Below, piece after piece: positions 47,588-59,844 of a DNA stretch of 64,000 bases (its first letter is position 1; each line of letters begins with the position of its first letter). Source of the DNA: Rotaria socialis (lineage: Eukaryota; Rotifera; Eurotatoria; Philodinida; Philodinidae); the NCBI GenBank assembly GCA_905331475.1, contig CAJNYU010004540.1, forward strand, positions 27,727 through 91,726, read 5' to 3'. The notes beneath the pieces are model-generated. The model was not told the DNA's origin. It saw only the letters and a list, made by a program, of their open reading frames with translations, and did not search any database. Made by a program: the position numbers and the translations under genes.

Positions 47588-47820
47588 GTGTCACATATCC
47601 AACATTTTGGAGATGCTACCACATCTCCCACAGGAGATGCCGCGTCTTCAGCGGGAGACGCGACATACACATTCGGGAGATGCGGTCATTCACCACTGGA
47701 GATGTAAGATCTCGTTTAGAGATGCGCATCCCCCACACCCACACCCGCATCTCTCGCGCGAGATGCGTCATCTCCCGTGGAAGATGTGGTGGCATCTCCA
47801 AAATGTTGGATATGTGACAC
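47588..47820. mobile_element. 233-bp MITE built of GGAGATG units
   Basis: Ends GTGTCACATATCC and GGATATGTGACAC. The 44-bp terminal repeats match with two differences (47588-47631 against 47777-47820). The interior is an unusual series of GAGATG/CATCTC words spaced about 15-25 bp on both strands. These include GGGAGACGC, GGGAGATGCGG and a central GCATCTCGCGCGAGATGC palindrome. No ORF is real here; all frames are composition-driven. It directly abuts the homeobox remnant. Confidence 0.8.
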
Positions 47821-48001
47821 TGCTGCAATGGAGATCAACCAATGCTAATTTCCGTCACAAAATTTTATATATTAACATTAATAAATGTGAAATTGAAAAT
47901 ATCAAATGTAAGTTAAAGTTCAAAGGTTAGTCTCTGTAACCATCCTGCATATTATGTGATTATCAAGGATTTCATTGCGTTTTTGTATGTACTGTTAGTG
48001 C

Positions 48002-48491
48002 CAGGGTGGCCAGATCAAAAATCAGAAATTAATCAGAAAATGGTAATTTTTGACAAATTCGTACATCTTCCGTTAAAATACTGACATCCAAAGTTCTGGT
48101 GCGTTTCTGTTTATTGACTGGAACTTTACTTTCAAAGATATTTAATAAAAGATACTTAATGTTGAGCTTCGTTTTAAATTTAAAACTCGTTCACAAAAAC
48201 GAGCAAAACTAAATCACATACATTCTGCGTAGATTAAGAAGTCGAACGAGAAAAAAACGTTAAATCCCATCATCTCGGTATTGTTATTCATATTTCGTAT
48301 CTTTTGGAATTCGAACGAGGAGTATAAAAGATGATTAATTAATAGAGAAAATTGATGAAACAGTATTGATTTATTATAGTAATGGGTTACAATAGTACCT
48401 AATTTCAGTGGCACAGCAGCGATCTCAATATGTTCCAAATCCAGAAAAAATCAGAATTTTTCTCTATTTTTTAGAAGATCTAGTCACCCTG
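48002..48491. mobile_element. 490-bp hAT-type non-autonomous element
   Basis: Terminal repeats CAGGGTGGCCAGATC and, inverted, CAGGGTGACTAGATC. The CAGGG tip is typical of hAT transposons. It is flanked by an 8-bp target duplication with one change, GTTAGTGC (47994-48001) and GTTAGTAC (48492-48499), as hAT elements make. No transposase ORF lies inside. Confidence 0.8.
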
Positions 48492-48499
48492 GTTAGTAC

Positions 48500-49367
48500 T
48501 CATGTGTAATATTTTACTCTTTCTATTTTAACACTTCTTCTTCGTTAGTATGAGTTTTTGAAATTGCATTAAAAATCTGAAAAATAAAAAAAAATTGATT
48601 ACGAAATCAAATTCAATAGAACAACGTTCTATAAAAGAAATTACATCCTTGTAAGTGGCGGCATCCTTAACAATTATTATCGAGGGCACTCCATTGTCTG
48701 TCTTGATATGCCTATTGGTGAAAAACCCTTAGCATATAAAGAATTGCTTCTATTGTAGTAGTGTATCGTAATGTAGACTGAGAATGTCTTTTAGAAATCC
48801 CCTCTACATAGTTCATTGTCAATGTCATAAGTGTAAATTTCAGGTGAATAAAATTTTTTTTCTTCACTACTCAATACTATGAATACGATTAATGTCATGA
48901 AATTATTCATAGATTAGAGTTACTTTATGACTCAAATATGTTTGAATAAATACAATATTTTCCTCTTTCTATATATGATAAATCAAAGAACAAAGCGAGA
49001 AAGTACAAAATATACTTTTTATTTCTATGACTATAGATATTCTTAACCTATGCGTCTTTGAAAATAAGATTTAATTGAGAATGAGAAGGAAAAAAAATAC
49101 TAGCTTCTAAACCTCGATGATAGTATTTCAATCACACCCCCTTAAAGATAAACAAGAACAAGCATACTGTAAGTACGAACGACTGCAGAAAATTATTTGA
49201 AATCTTAACAGCCATCGTACCGACAGGAACAATTTCTTAGCTATATGGAATTTTTCTTTATTGAAAAAGAAAAAGAAGCATAATTTTATCTCAAAAATTT
49301 AGACTCCTTTTTTTTATTCCTCAGATAGAAAGTTTGAATTGTCTAATTCATAAAAATTAATTCAATC
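48500..49367. other. upstream region of HMBS, nothing recognised
   Basis: AT-rich, without an ORF or repeat that I can support. Confidence 0.45.
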
Positions 49368-50836
49368 ATGCAATATATACCATCGAGATCGAATTACAAA
49401 GTTGGTACTCGCCAAAGTGAATTAGCACTTATTCAAACAGAAAGGTAAATTATTCGATTCGATTTTATTCGCCTATTCTTTTTTTTTATCATAGTGTGAT
49501 TGGTCAACTTAAAAAATTCTATCCACATGTTGAATATGAAGTAATTAAAATAAAAACAATCGGCGATAAAAATCTCTTGACGCCATTGGCTAATATTGGT
49601 GATAAAGGTTTATTTACCAAAGAACTTGAAATTGAACTCGACCAAAAAAATATTGATTTTGTTATTCACTCACTTAAAGATGTGCCATCAACTACTTTAC
49701 CACCGAATATGGTCATTGGTGCTATTCTTGAACGTGCTGATCCTCGTGATGCTGTTATCATAGCACCATGGCGTCAGGAAAAGTCTCTACATGAATTACC
49801 TGCCGGTAGTGCTATTGGAACAAGTTCAACACGTCGTATTGCACAACTTAAATTAAGTTATCCTAAACTTACATTCAAAAATATACGCGGAAACATGAAT
49901 ACACGTTGGGAAAAATTGTCTAATCCAGAACTTGGTTATGATGCTATGATTGCAGCCGTTGCTGGTTTTCAACGGCTCAACTGGGCGGATCGTATCAGCG
50001 AAATAATTGAACCGGACCGTGTTCTCTATGCTATTGGACAAGGTGCTCTTGGAATTGAATGTCGACATGATGACAATGATACTATTCGAATGCTATCAGT
50101 ACTCAATCATGAACCAACCGTTGTTTGTTGTGTTGCTGAACGAGCCTTTTTGAGGAGAAGTAATTATAATTGTAGTTTTCGCTTTTTCTTTCTTAACTTT
50201 TTGCAAATCATAAAATATTCGTGTTGTCTGTTTTCTTTTCTGTCGCTTAGATACATGTCATGAATGAAAAATGACTTGCAACAATTTCGATTAGGACAAT
50301 TAATTTTAAAATGTTTATTTTTTATTTTTATAGTTGAAGGCGGTTGCAGTATTCCAAATGCTGTTCATACGGAATACAATGGAACCGGTTTGACAGTCAA
50401 CGGTATTCTACTCAATCTTGATGGATCTCGTTATGTCAAAGATCAAATTGAAAATTCTAATTTAACTGTTTCAATGACAACACCGATTCCAAGTTTTCTT
50501 GTTTCACAAACAGACGATGATCTATTATTAGCTGACGATGATACGCAACCACATGGGATCAACCTAAAACGAAAACGTGCGGATTCAAATGGCGATGATA
50601 CACTTCTTCCACAGCCTAAAACAACTGCGTCTATATCTTCGCCACCGACAACAGTAGAAACGTCGCCTTTGCTGCGTCATTTTGCACATGTATGTTGTGT
50701 CAATATAAATGAAACAATATTAGAAAATGCCGAATTATGTGGTACAAATCTAGCTGTTAAATTAATGCAAATGGGTGCCGGTAGTATATTAGAAGAAATT
50801 CGTCAGAACGTTCCTATTATTCCCATGCAACAATAG
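49368..50836 (+). CDS. HMBS: hydroxymethylbilane synthase (porphobilinogen deaminase)
   Basis: Three exons, 49368-49444, 49495-50159 and 50334-50836, give 414 residues. The enzyme joins four porphobilinogen molecules into hydroxymethylbilane in heme synthesis, in the cytosol. Visible signatures are KVGTRQSELALIQTE near the N-terminus, GDKGLFTKELE, the catalytic Asp88 in HSLKDVP, the substrate-binding arginines in GTSSTRRIAQL, YAIGQGALGIECR, and Cys252 in EGGCSIP, which anchors the dipyrromethane cofactor. Domain 3 is split by an extra polar segment (about residues 295-360) with ADDDTQPHG and KRKRADSNGDD, not present in typical homologues as I recall them. The fold resumes at FAHVCCVNINETILENAELC. 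It ends tail-to-tail with CPSF2, 174 bp away. Confidence 0.95.
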
Positions 50837-51010
50837 ATTTAGTCTTCTTTCACTTTCCTCTCTTTTTTTTATATTCTGCTTGTTTCCGTAAATGAAAATT
50901 TATTGGTTTTTCTTGTTTTTCAACGTCAAGTATATTTATTTGGAAACAAAGAAAAAATCAAAATAACACATTTAAACATATAACAATGTATATTTATACA
51001 CAGACAATTT

Positions 51011-54000
51011 TTACAATATCGCATATTGATCATATAAGATTCGTCGAACTTTGTAATACGTATCGGATAGAGCACCTTCGAGAATTATTTTACCTGTTTC
51101 ATTCTAAAATAAACAAAACAAAAAGAAATGAAAGCGAAAGCTAATCATTTCTTACTCGTTTAATAGCCACTGTATCTTCACAAGTTAGAACTCCGCCGAC
51201 AAATTCAGCTTTAAGCCCATGCTGTTGAATAAGAATCATTTTAAGATTGAGTAACTTTGGTTCATTCACAAATACACACGGATGAGGTGGCATCTATATT
51301 TTAACGAACAAAAACAAAAACAAACATTATAGAATTAATTCAACACCTATCTACCTGATCTTTAACTTCACGTGATACAGGATTTAAATACCATTCCGTA
51401 TTAGCTTGACCAACAGCTAAAAAAATAAAATAGAAAAAATGTTTTTTTATGAGACAAAAGAAAAGAAAATGTACTGGTAAATGTTGTTGTTCCAAGTGGC
51501 GTTGCAGGTGGTGGCCCACCATGACTGATAACACCATCGACCCAAGCAACATCAACATCACGTGTTTTTGAAAATGTAATAGAACTAAGTAAACTATCTT
51601 TGAGTTTAATCTAAATGAAAGATGACAGAAATGTATTGTTCGAAAATAATAACCTTTAGACATCCGCGAATCTCTAATTTGCATCTAATCATGTTTAGAA
51701 CCCTACGATCTGTGCGGTATCTCAAAATGAATTCGATCAATTTCATTACCTGATAAAGATTTCTTTCGGTTGTTGCATCAACGATTTCTCCGACTCTCGG
51801 TGAAAATATTCTTCCTTGGACAATTTGTTTTACTGTGCAATACTTTTCTAATTGTTCAATACAATCTTGTGTACCATGAATGAATATTAAATTTTTTGGT
51901 TTAATTTGATTTAGTAATTTTTCAATTGACTCTCGATCACTGCGTGCTTCAAAATCTACATATATGACTTTAGCATTTATTTTTAATTCGCGCTTATCAC
52001 GTATAGTTTTGTAGGGTATCGAAGATGGTTGATGTTGAACTTGTTGAATTAATGGATGTTGCGATGGATTATTTGGTAGAACGCCTGATGCCTGTTGAAT
52101 CATCATTGCCATCATATCTGGTGCTAAATTCGTGCTATTTGTTATATCCATTAATTCACTTGATGGATGTCGTTCATCGGAATCGCCGAAATTCATCGGT
52201 GAAAAATCACTTGCTACTGATGGTTTGGTTTCAATAATCATGTAGTCATTTGGATTAATGATTTCGCCATAATCATCGCAAGCATATTTTTCTTCTTTAT
52301 ATGGAAACATAGCGAATCCTTTACGTTTTGGCGCAAATGGAGATAGAGTTGCAAGACGATTTGCCGATGGCGTAAGTAATGGACTTGCTTTAACATCATC
52401 AGGAAGACCAGTATCGATTATAGTATCAGCTACGGATGACTTTGATTTATTATTCGCTTGATTTTCATCATCGTCATCGTCGTCGTCATCTTCTTCTTCT
52501 GCAAAATCATCAGCAGCAACATCAACCTCAATTCGTATTTCGTCATCAACCGAACGTTTAGATAATTTACGAGCTTTTTTCTTTTCTGCTTGAGCTTTGG
52601 CAGCATTTTCTTCGTTGAGAACTCGCTGTCGTTCCATATATTCTTCTAATTCAGCACCTTCGAGTGGAACTTTACGACGTACCTTTTAATAAACAAAACA
52701 AAAAAAAGTTTTTTTTTTGATCTTTCAATTTCTTGATATTTACTTCAACTTCGATCGATGTCAGATTTGGTTTATCAATTAGTTCTCTTGCTAATGTTCC
52801 TGGGCATGTTCGTGTTGTTAATATAATACTATTTTTATCGTTTTCAACCCATTGAATAAATAAATCTCGAGCAAAACCAGATTCTAAATCAGGTTGACTA
52901 GCTAATACAACCTAGAGAGGAAAATAATTTTTTCTCTAAAATTTCAATAAACGGATGTTATTCGTGTTATAACTACTTTTGGTGCACGAATTTTGTCCAA
53001 TTCACTAAGGTCATGACACAATTTAACATATCGTAAATGAAATGGATTAGCACGATTTTCTTCAAATTGTCGAACTATTTTTTCTGACATCCATTCGACT
53101 TGTGAGCGTGCAAATTCGATTACTTGATAGCTAAAATTATTCAATAGAGCTAATGAATACGCGAATAAACCAGATTGCTCATTTCGCCATAATTGTTCCT
53201 ATGAAAAATGAAAATAAGAGTGAACGATTTTTTTCAAAGAAAATTCTCACTAAGAGAAGAGCTAATTCAAGAACACGACCGGCCGTATCAACACAAATTA
53301 AAACATTTCCATCGCGTCGCATTGTTTCCAAAATAGTTGCTTTAAGAGAAAATAGAATATTGTGAGTGTCAATAGAAAAAAAAAGGTTATTCATACTCAA
53401 CAATTGAGCATCTTTTGTTTTTCGTTGTCCTTGAGAATATTTTGTATTCAAGGCATCTGTAATTAGCAATGTAGGTCGAATAATTTTCGTCAGATTTGAA
53501 CTATTCAAATGTCTGAAAAAACGAAAAGAAGTCTTCGATCACAAAAAACCAAAATTATTTAATATTTCTACCGTTCTTTTTTATGATTATAATCAACTGC
53601 ATAGACAATTTCTTCTTCGCCTTCTTTCGAAATTTTCCATATAGCTCCACCAATCATATGGCCAGCTGGTAACGGTGTTATCGTTAAACCTTGTCCGTTT
53701 CCTTCAAAATAGGCAAAGCAAAACAACAGTAAAGAAAAATGAAGTGATTTTAGTTTTAGTAAACCTTCAAGTTGAATTGATTGATCATATTTCATTTGAA
53801 CAAAAAGATCGAATGCAGCATCAACGTGATCAAGTGTAAATAATGTAAAATCTTCACTATTCGAACGACTTTGATGTAGATCATACATGAACATTTGACC
53901 CATTTTGTAGACTGGAATTGTTGCATAAACTGGACATTTCAAACCGCAGTGTCCAACAAGATAAGGCAATGCACCAAGATGATAGATATCGGGATACGTA

Positions 54001-54324
54001 ATTAATACAGCATCAATTGATTTAATATGACTAAAAATATAATATTGAAAAATTTATAATTAATAATACAAAAGAGAGAATTTTCGAAATAGGATGATTT
54101 AATTTCTGAATCTTTCGTATATTTTTAGTTATACATGTCCATCAGAACCCCGAATATGAAAAATCATATACCTACCGTTTATATTCTTCGATGATTTCTG
54201 GAGAAAAATTTTCATCCCAACCACAATCAAGTAAAAATCGAAAATCGTCTGTTTGTAAAAGATAAGCCAAAGCTCCTTCATTATATGCACCGGTAATGAC
54301 TTGCAACTTGAGAATAGAAGCCAT
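51011..54324 (-). CDS. CPSF2: cleavage and polyadenylation specificity factor subunit 2 (CPSF100)
   Basis: Twelve exons: 54324-54176, 54030-53765, 53701-53572, 53512-53397, 53339-53251, 53198-52977, 52911-52744, 52682-51750, 51610-51475, 51416-51355, 51293-51156 and 51103-51011. They total 833 residues in a single frame. It starts [20 protein letters not shown]. Recognisable blocks are [100 protein letters not shown] and the C-terminal [17 protein letters not shown]. This is the beta-lactamase/beta-CASP scaffold partner of CPSF73 in the nuclear 3'-processing complex. The zinc-ligand HxHxDH motif is absent ([12 protein letters not shown]), as expected for this inactive paralogue. A long acidic insert ([17 protein letters not shown]) lies mid-protein. 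Introns are about 45-65 bp, except 145 bp after exon 1. Confidence 0.96.
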
Positions 54325-54550
54325 TTACAACAAAACAAAATAGCTAATATCTGGAAATAGGCAGCATGATTTTTCTTAGATTAGAAGTTACCTCTCACTG
54401 TTATTATGAGCAAAAAAACAAATTCTACATATCAAGTTTCTTTCGTCTGTACGAGTCTTTTTTGTCTTCTTATTTTATTAATGTATTTTATTTTCAATTA
54501 ATCGGAAAACAAAAACAAAAAGCATGAATATTTGCGATCTCTTTTTTTTC

Positions 54551-55028
54551 TTATGCTGATTGTTTGGCTTTTTTCATATGTTCCAATAATTGATCGTGAG
54601 CTTGTGTTTCTTCACCAAAATCACGGACAACACAACAACTACATCGAACTACCTTGCGTGCTTTGCCGTCTTTATCTAATTTGCATAAACCAGCCCATTC
54701 ACCTAATTTTTTATTGTCATCAACACGTAATAAATTGATGCTATGTTCAGCACATAAGGCTTCAATTAATTTAACGTAGTTCGGTTCATCACAGTTGGAT
54801 GCTAAGACGCAAAGATGCGCTTCACGTCGATCTAATGATTTGACCGATTCTATATGAAACGATATTGAAAGACTTGTTTAAAAAAGAAAACTAAACAAAT
54901 TTCTTACCGCGTAAACCTCGTGCTAAACCATCATTACGTGCGGCTGATTTAAGGACTTCTTGTAACGACTTATTCAAGTCGACTTCATCCGAGCCGCGTG
55001 GGGTCTCGTCCATCTCGGTGTCCGACAT
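54551..55028 (-). CDS. RPS12: 40S ribosomal protein eS12
   Basis: Two coding exons, 55028-54908 and 54849-54551, give 139 residues. The start is [18 protein letters not shown]. Diagnostic segments are ALKSAA-like [59 protein letters not shown] and [14 protein letters not shown]. This is a small-subunit ribosomal protein in the cytosol. A splice acceptor (TTTATTTATAG) at 55054 upstream of the ATG suggests a non-coding first exon. CPSF2 begins 227 bp downstream on the same strand. The miniature LTR element at 55400-56371 lies just upstream, in the promoter or the 5' UTR intron. Confidence 0.96.
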
Positions 55029-55399
55029 ACTGACAGTAGCGACTGGTAGTGATCTATAAATAAAAAGAGAAAAAAAGTATAATTGATGAATGAATTTTTG
55101 TAAAGACTAATGGAATAATGTCTAGCATTCATCGATCTTCAGCATCCTTGCAAAAAATAAATAGCTCCATGAAAGAATAGATGGATAAAGTCCATTAATT
55201 ATTATCTCCTCTCCGTCTGATGCGATGAATCTATTTATTGAATGTTAATTGTTCTCGATAGTTTCTCGATAATATGTTTATAAAATATAATAATAGTAGA
55301 AGCGGTTGGAACTTTTAATATATATCGGACCCTATAGGTGTCGCTCAATGACACATCTCCTATTACACTGAACGTAATTATTCAACAGAGAGAGCTATC

Positions 55400-56371
55400 T
55401 ATTAGAGATCCCTGTGTCTTCTTGATGTTAATAACGAATGAGTACCATAACGATGGAACTACTTTATTATTGAAGAAAGAGGAGTATATATAGTGCGGAT
55501 ATGTGTCAGGGAATGAGTATACAAACGTCGATGAGTCAAGGAATAAACATATGACTGTAACATTCCTCCTCACCGACAGAAATGTGGGTCCACACACAGT
55601 AACAGATACAAAAAAGAATGAAGAAAAAAATTGAAATAATTGAGAATGTTGATACGAAGTGGAACAAGAACAAAAGAGCATAAGAAACAATAGTATAGCG
55701 ATACTATGAAAAATAAAAGACAAAAAGAAGAATCAATGCGATGAAGATGCGGACTCATCTCTATAAACTATTTCGAAGTATAAAACGTTATCGACAATAG
55801 TTTTAGATGCAATACACACGACGAAAGTTTTTGAGAGATGAAAGAACAAAAATACAACCGAGAAAATTGGTATATTGAAAACCAAGATTGTCGATAAAAA
55901 AATCTGCCATTTTAGATAATTGAAGATTTATACGACAAGACGAAAGCAACTTTGAAAATATTTTTCATAAGTTGTTTCCTGCGTTTTTGTTTCGATTGAG
56001 TCATAGAACGAATGCCGATTTGATACCGAATGCCAAATGTCCGAGTGAGGATGTGAGTGTTCCCAATGAATTAGAGATATCGTATACTAAAACAGTTTCG
56101 TTGATTATTGACGTTAATAAACAATTGCGACGATGGTAATGACAAATGAATATAAGGATTCACTTGCTTTGAGAATACAACATCAAGAAAGAGGGTCACG
56201 GCACCAAAATGTTAGGATCCCTGTGCCTTCTTGATGTTAATAACGAATGAGTACCATAATGATGGAACTACTTTATTATTGAAGAAAGAGGAGTATATAT
56301 AGTGCGGATATGTGTCAGGGAATGAGTATACAAACGTCGATGAGTCAAGGAATAAACATATGACTGTAACA
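55400..56371. mobile_element. miniature LTR retrotransposon (TRIM-like), complete
   Basis: Two direct LTRs, 55400-55562 and 56210-56371 (about 162 bp), differ at only a few positions. The right LTR runs TGTTAGGATCCC...GACTGTAACA, with the standard TG...CA ends; the left copy has TATTAG at its start. Each LTR carries a TATATATAG box and an AATAAA signal. A purine tract (AGAAAGAGGG, about 56187) precedes the right LTR. A 5-bp target duplication with one change flanks the element: CTATC at 55395-55399 and GTATC at 56372-56376. The 647-bp interior has no gag or pol ORF, so it depends on another element. Strand is not assigned, although the purine tract suggests plus. Confidence 0.82.
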
Positions 56372-56376
56372 GTATC

Positions 56377-58054
56377 TATAAATTTTAAAAGCAAATCTGT
56401 TGTTGAATCTAACAGGCAATGCCTAAATACATGCTGACATCGTAAATAATACAAATGAGAACGAAAGCCAAGTCTATTCGTAAAACTTAGCTAATAGACT
56501 TTTTCCATTTCATATAAATCTATGTGAATCGCTCGCTGTTTTATTAATGTCAATAAAGCTAAACAAGAAAAAGAAAAATTATCAAGTCTGTCATAAAGTA
56601 GAAAATTTCATGAGCTTTTCCTTTTACTACTACTAATATAATACAAATTTCATTCGATATGAAAAGTTCCACATATTGCCAGAAGACTTAAGGTAAAGTG
56701 GGAATTTTTTGCATCTTTGATACTACTGATAATTATTTTGTGATATGATTTCATATTTTGCTTTGAAAAACATTAAGAAAAATAAGAGAAGGTACATATG
56801 CATTACTATCATGATAACGAAAAATTCAATCGTATACGCATTTTCACAACAGAAATGGTAACGACTTCGTCGTTGATTGATCTATGCAATGAAACACTAT
56901 TGAGATTTTGCTTTCCGATTTATATGATTTACTCTAAACTTGAATATCTTAATCAGTTCATCTCTAAACAAATCATAGATAGAGTCAACGTTTTCAATTA
57001 TCATCATCTACTTTTTGATGTTGATATACACCAAAGACAAGTGTTGTGTATATTTATTTAACAAACGGTAGATATCAGAAGTTAGAGTACTTGAAAATGA
57101 AGAAGACGAAGAAAAAAGAACTGATTATTACTAATGATTTACCAGCTTGCAAAGTCTAAAGTTTACATCTTAGAACAAAATATAATTCTTTCAATAGAAT
57201 ATCTACGTTTATTAAGACGAAATAAACTATCGAATCAAAATCATTCTTTTCTTCTTCTTCTTCTTGTAAGATAGTTGATTATTACGTTTTTCGTCATTAT
57301 TATCTATTCATTCTTCTTATTCGAAAGAAAGGTAACCGTTGGTAGGTAAGCGCATCTACGCACTTGAAGTGTTAGTTTATCTCGGATAAGACAATTTGTC
57401 GTCAACGTTTTTCTCTTCTTCTTCTTCTTCTTCTTCTGCTTGTTACAGATATGTCAACATCAAGAGAACAAACGGATAACAGTGTTTACCTTTTACCTTC
57501 TCTCTCTCTCTCTCTCTTATCATCTCGTATATAAAATGAGCAACAATTTTAAATCGTCAGTATTGTTAACTTGATTGTATGTGAGCTGGAAGATGGATTT
57601 CGCATAGCTATTTTTTGAAAATGCCAGATCTATATTCTTCCAGCTCATATCAATGAGTCTATAATCGCCATTAGTCTCTCGTAAGTCTTATTATATTTGA
57701 TGATGACCTATACTTAAGCCTAGAATCAAACACAATTTAAATTCAATTAGTTTTTAATACTTTTCTTTTCTGTTGATATTCTTTTCTTTTCTTAATGATA
57801 GAGAGAGAAAAAAAAGAAAACATCGAGTGAATTCAATTCAGATTGAATTTCTCTACAACGTTTTACTATGTCGAGTCTAAATTTGTCACATAGAGATTAT
57901 CAACAGTTGTAAAGTTCAGGGAGAAAAGAGAAGGTTTTTTCTTTTTTTCGACATTCGTTTGTAGCGTTTGAATTCGAAAAGACGCTATCGACTGTGAGAA
58001 AAAAATCCATTTGTTGCGTTTTTTTCTTCTTTCTCCTTGTGTTTTTTTCGTTGT

Positions 58055-58090
<36 letters not shown>

Positions 58091-58589
58091 GGTAAACTAG
58101 ACTTGACTAAGTGGAGCGGTTCGTCTCACCCTGAACATCAATAATTGGTGAGATTCAACTCCTCCACTTCTTTGCAGTCAGTGATATGGACGAAATTTTC
58201 AAATCTACAACCTGTATCTTTTCTGCTTCAAATAAAAATTGTTTTAGGTGCATTTTAAAAGGCATGTGGATAACAACAATCGAAATGAGCAATGTCGGAA
58301 CAGATGATGGCATGATTCATTATTTGTCGACCGAAAGAAAAAAAACTGCGAATTTGTGGGAATTCTTTAATTAAGGTCGAATGTTGTTGTGTGAGATAGA
58401 AATGATCATGTGATGAAAAATAAAAATTTTAATGATGTAGATTATTCGATAGCGCAATTTTCTTTTGCATTTTCTAACTCTATGAAAGTTTGTTTGCAGA
58501 AGGTAACATAGAAAATTTTATTTGCTTATAAATAAACCTTAAACGGATATTAGGTTTAAGATAAAAGAGGAAAAAAAGAAGATAATGGA
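56377..58589. other. intergenic region with simple repeats
   Basis: No supportable gene. (CTT)n-type tracts lie near 57252 and 57412, and (TC)n runs near 57501 and 58060-58086. Short ORFs at 56798-57061 and 58186-58374 have no supporting features. Confidence 0.45.
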
Positions 58590-59516
58590 TTAACAGATAT
58601 CATTGAATGCTTCTTCATTATTGATATCTTCAAAGACTGGTGGTAAAAGATTATTATATGAATGCATTCGTGAGTTCGTTGCCTTTGCTCGATTGGGTTC
58701 GGGATTATCATTCGATAATATAAGAGACAAGAGTTCTTGATTCGATATTGAAGTTGAAAATGTAAAAATATCTGAGTGTTGAGTTTTATTTTGAGGAGTT
58801 GATGTTAACGATGGACTATCACAATGTACGACGAGCGATTCATCACCGTCTGATTGATTTGTCACGTTTGATTCAAGATTTTCCCCTAGACAATTAAATT
58901 ATTTTTCAGAATAAACAAGAAATATTCTCAAAAACTTACATTCATCGAATAGATCTTTAACAGTTGTTACTCTCAACGGTACTAAATCTTCGTTTGTCGA
59001 TGTACTTAGTTCTGAGATAGAATTTTGTTTTGTATCTAAATTAGATTTTCGTCTTTTTAATTGATGATCAGATTTATGAGAATGTTTTAATGTATGAGCT
59101 CTTGAACGTGATATTTTAGTTGAGATTTCTTCGTTTTCTGGTAACGGCGGCGTCCATATTGGTATTTGAAGAGGATGTGATAATTTTTGACTTGTTATAC
59201 TATGTTTGATTGTCACTTCAGGAATGGATTTCTTAAAGTTCAAGGGTTTCGGATGGAATGAAACTCCTCGAGATGATTTAGTTCCATAGGTAGCGCGAGC
59301 TAAAGAGTTTAATTCTAAATGGTTTCCAAGAACCTCATCAATATCTGACGGTTGCTGAGAAGGCAGTAGACTTTCGAGTATAGCACGATGACGGCGAATA
59401 CAAAATGTTGGTTGACGATCAAGATCATGTTCGAGTCTATGATGATGTTTCGACGATTCGTTTAATTCAGGAAATAATAAATTTACAGTTTTCATTGATA
59501 ATGATTTTGATTGCAT
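58590..59516 (-). CDS. hypothetical Ser-rich basic protein
   Basis: Two exons, 59516-58940 and 58885-58590, join in frame to 290 residues. It starts MQSKSLSMKTVNLLFPELNE. It is polar and probably disordered, with basic clusters (HSHKSDHQLKRRKSNLD, a possible nuclear signal) and short hydrophobic motifs such as NLLFPELNE and VKDLFDE. The second exon is acidic and Ser/Asn-rich, ending DINNEEAFNDIC. The intron is 54 bp with GTAAGT. No domain is recognised. An upstream coding-like stretch at 59693-59827 (MIELKRGFSGEKIDSFQAAM) could be an earlier exon, so the true start may lie further upstream. Confidence 0.55.
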
Positions 59517-59844
59517 TACGTCTTCTGATGTTGGATCGAATTTAACTGATTGATGGTGTTAAATATCATCGTTGAAAGTGATTTCTCTCATACTATGTCT
59601 CATTTTTTTTGTATGCTTTCAGATGATGAGAAAATGGCGAGCTTCTTTGAGAAAAAAAAATTAAAAAGGAAGGTAAATAAGACTTTAACTTCAGTTAAAT
59701 TATTCATAGCAGCTTGAAACGAATCGATTTTTTCTCCAGAAAAACCTCTCTTCAATTCAATCATGATGGCTAGATTTATCAAAAGTGAATCATTCAAAAG
59801 AATAATTAAATCGAATCTAAAGCTCATGCATCTCTAGTAATTTG

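Noticed and set aside
47464-47930. Overlapping ORFs of 117 and 121 codons across the GGAGATG MITE
   Set aside because: Arg/His/Met-rich translations on both strands follow from the palindromic repeat composition.
55382-55758. ORFs of 113 and 62 codons on the minus strand
   Set aside because: They lie in the LTR and interior of the TRIM element, overlap each other and repeat at the second LTR.
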